A program made the position numbers and the translations under genes. The notes below the pieces were generated by a model. It worked only from the letters and a program-made list of their open reading frames with translations, was not told the origin of the DNA and did no database searches. Shown piece after piece: positions 6,291 to 6,555 of a DNA stretch of 6,555 nt. Source of the stretch: Spirochaetia bacterium (GTDB lineage: Bacteria; Spirochaetota; Spirochaetia; JABMQR01); contig JADHUD010000139.1 of NCBI GenBank assembly GCA_016784705.1, positions 1 through 6,555 of the forward strand. The letters run 5' to 3'. Each line of letters begins with the position of its first letter. The stretch's first letter is position 1.

Positions 6291-6338
6291 TATTTTACTT
6301 GCTAATTGGCAGTTTTTTGAAATATACTAGGAAATATT

Positions 6339-6555
6339 ATGAAAAAATTAATTATTATTTTATCGATTCTACTAATAATTTCGGCAGTAATATTTTACTT
6401 CGGCTGGATACAGCTAAAACTTGAAAAAGATACGTATGGGGTGATTTTCACTAAAACCGGCGGGTATCATGATAAAGTACTTGTTTCGGGACAATTTGCA
6501 TGGTCTGCAGCGGCACTTATACCCAAAAATGTAGAATTAACGTTAATTCCTTCAG
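6339..6555 (+). CDS. Membrane-anchored protein, N-terminal part only (possibly SPFH/band-7-like)
   Basis: The gene runs off the right edge with no stop; 72 codons are visible. It starts MKKLIIILSILLIISAVIFY, so residues about 4-23 form an uncleaved anchor or signal segment with two lysines before it. The following residues, about 30-72, include DTYGVIFTKTGG (31-42), then VLVSGQFAW (47-55) and LIPKNVELTLIPS (60-72). The 'x-YGV-IF-T-x-GG ... -G-F-W' pattern resembles the first strands of SPFH/band-7 (stomatin/prohibitin) domains, which usually follow an N-terminal anchor. This is a tentative match from a short fragment. AGGA (6329-6332) lies 6 nt before the ATG, and a strong promoter lies upstream, so the start is secure. 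It is divergent from the small membrane-protein gene. Confidence 0.8.
   Translation, partial: MKKLIIILSILLIISAVIFYFGWIQLKLEKDTYGVIFTKTGGYHDKVLVSGQFAWSAAALIPKNVELTLIPS

Noticed and set aside
6298..6318. Small hairpin followed by T6 in the leader of the plus-strand gene (possible attenuator)
   Set aside because: The stem has about five pairs, two of them G-U, around a 4-nt loop. That is too weak to call a terminator.
6301..6328. Second plus-strand promoter TTGCTA-TATACT before the 6339 gene
   Set aside because: The boxes are 6295-6300-like only with odd spacing, and the start would fall at or beyond the ribosome site. The TATAAT at 6285-6290 is far better.

Overview
The window is AT-rich bacterial chromosome, mostly housekeeping genes, read almost entirely from the minus strand. 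It looks like a spirochaete (Treponema/Spirochaeta type). That rests on the gene order zinc-ribbon protein / rpoD / dnaG, the style of the proteins and the base composition. It is an inference from recognition, not proof. I see no mobile element, CRISPR array, phage gene, rRNA or broken gene.

Layout in transcription order on the minus strand (right to left). (1) 5850-6167 is a small three-helix membrane protein of unknown function. (2) 5345-5707 is a stand-alone AroH-type chorismate mutase with all its expected catalytic residues. (3) 5032-5233 holds tRNA-Thr(UGU) and tRNA-Tyr(GUA), each with its own TTGACA-17-TAC(A/G)TT promoter, ending at a strong intrinsic terminator (4995-5027). (4) 1-4962 is a tightly packed four-gene cluster: a YkgJ-type cysteine-cluster protein, DNA primase (dnaG), the primary sigma factor (rpoD) and a coiled-coil C4 zinc-ribbon protein that runs off the left edge. 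Junctions within the cluster are a 1-nt gap, a 1-nt overlap (TAATG) and a 14-nt gap, which points to one translationally coupled operon.

The cluster is a version of the 'macromolecular synthesis' operon, which links replication priming (DnaG) with transcription initiation (RpoD). The usual first gene, rpsU, is not present directly upstream; the cysteine-cluster gene takes its place, and a zinc-ribbon gene follows rpoD. No promoter is apparent between the tRNA terminator and the first gene, so the operon may depend partly on tRNA read-through or on a promoter I cannot recognise.

At the right edge a divergent plus-strand gene begins at 6339. It encodes an N-terminally membrane-anchored protein, cut off by the window end. 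Its promoter is clear (TTGTAA-17-TATAAT with an extended -10), and a 10-bp inverted repeat covers the -35 box, so it looks like a regulated promoter.

I found no convincing novel system. The best leads are the regulatory architecture (tRNA terminator against the operon, the dyad on the -35) and the uncharacterised zinc-ribbon, cysteine-cluster and edge membrane proteins.
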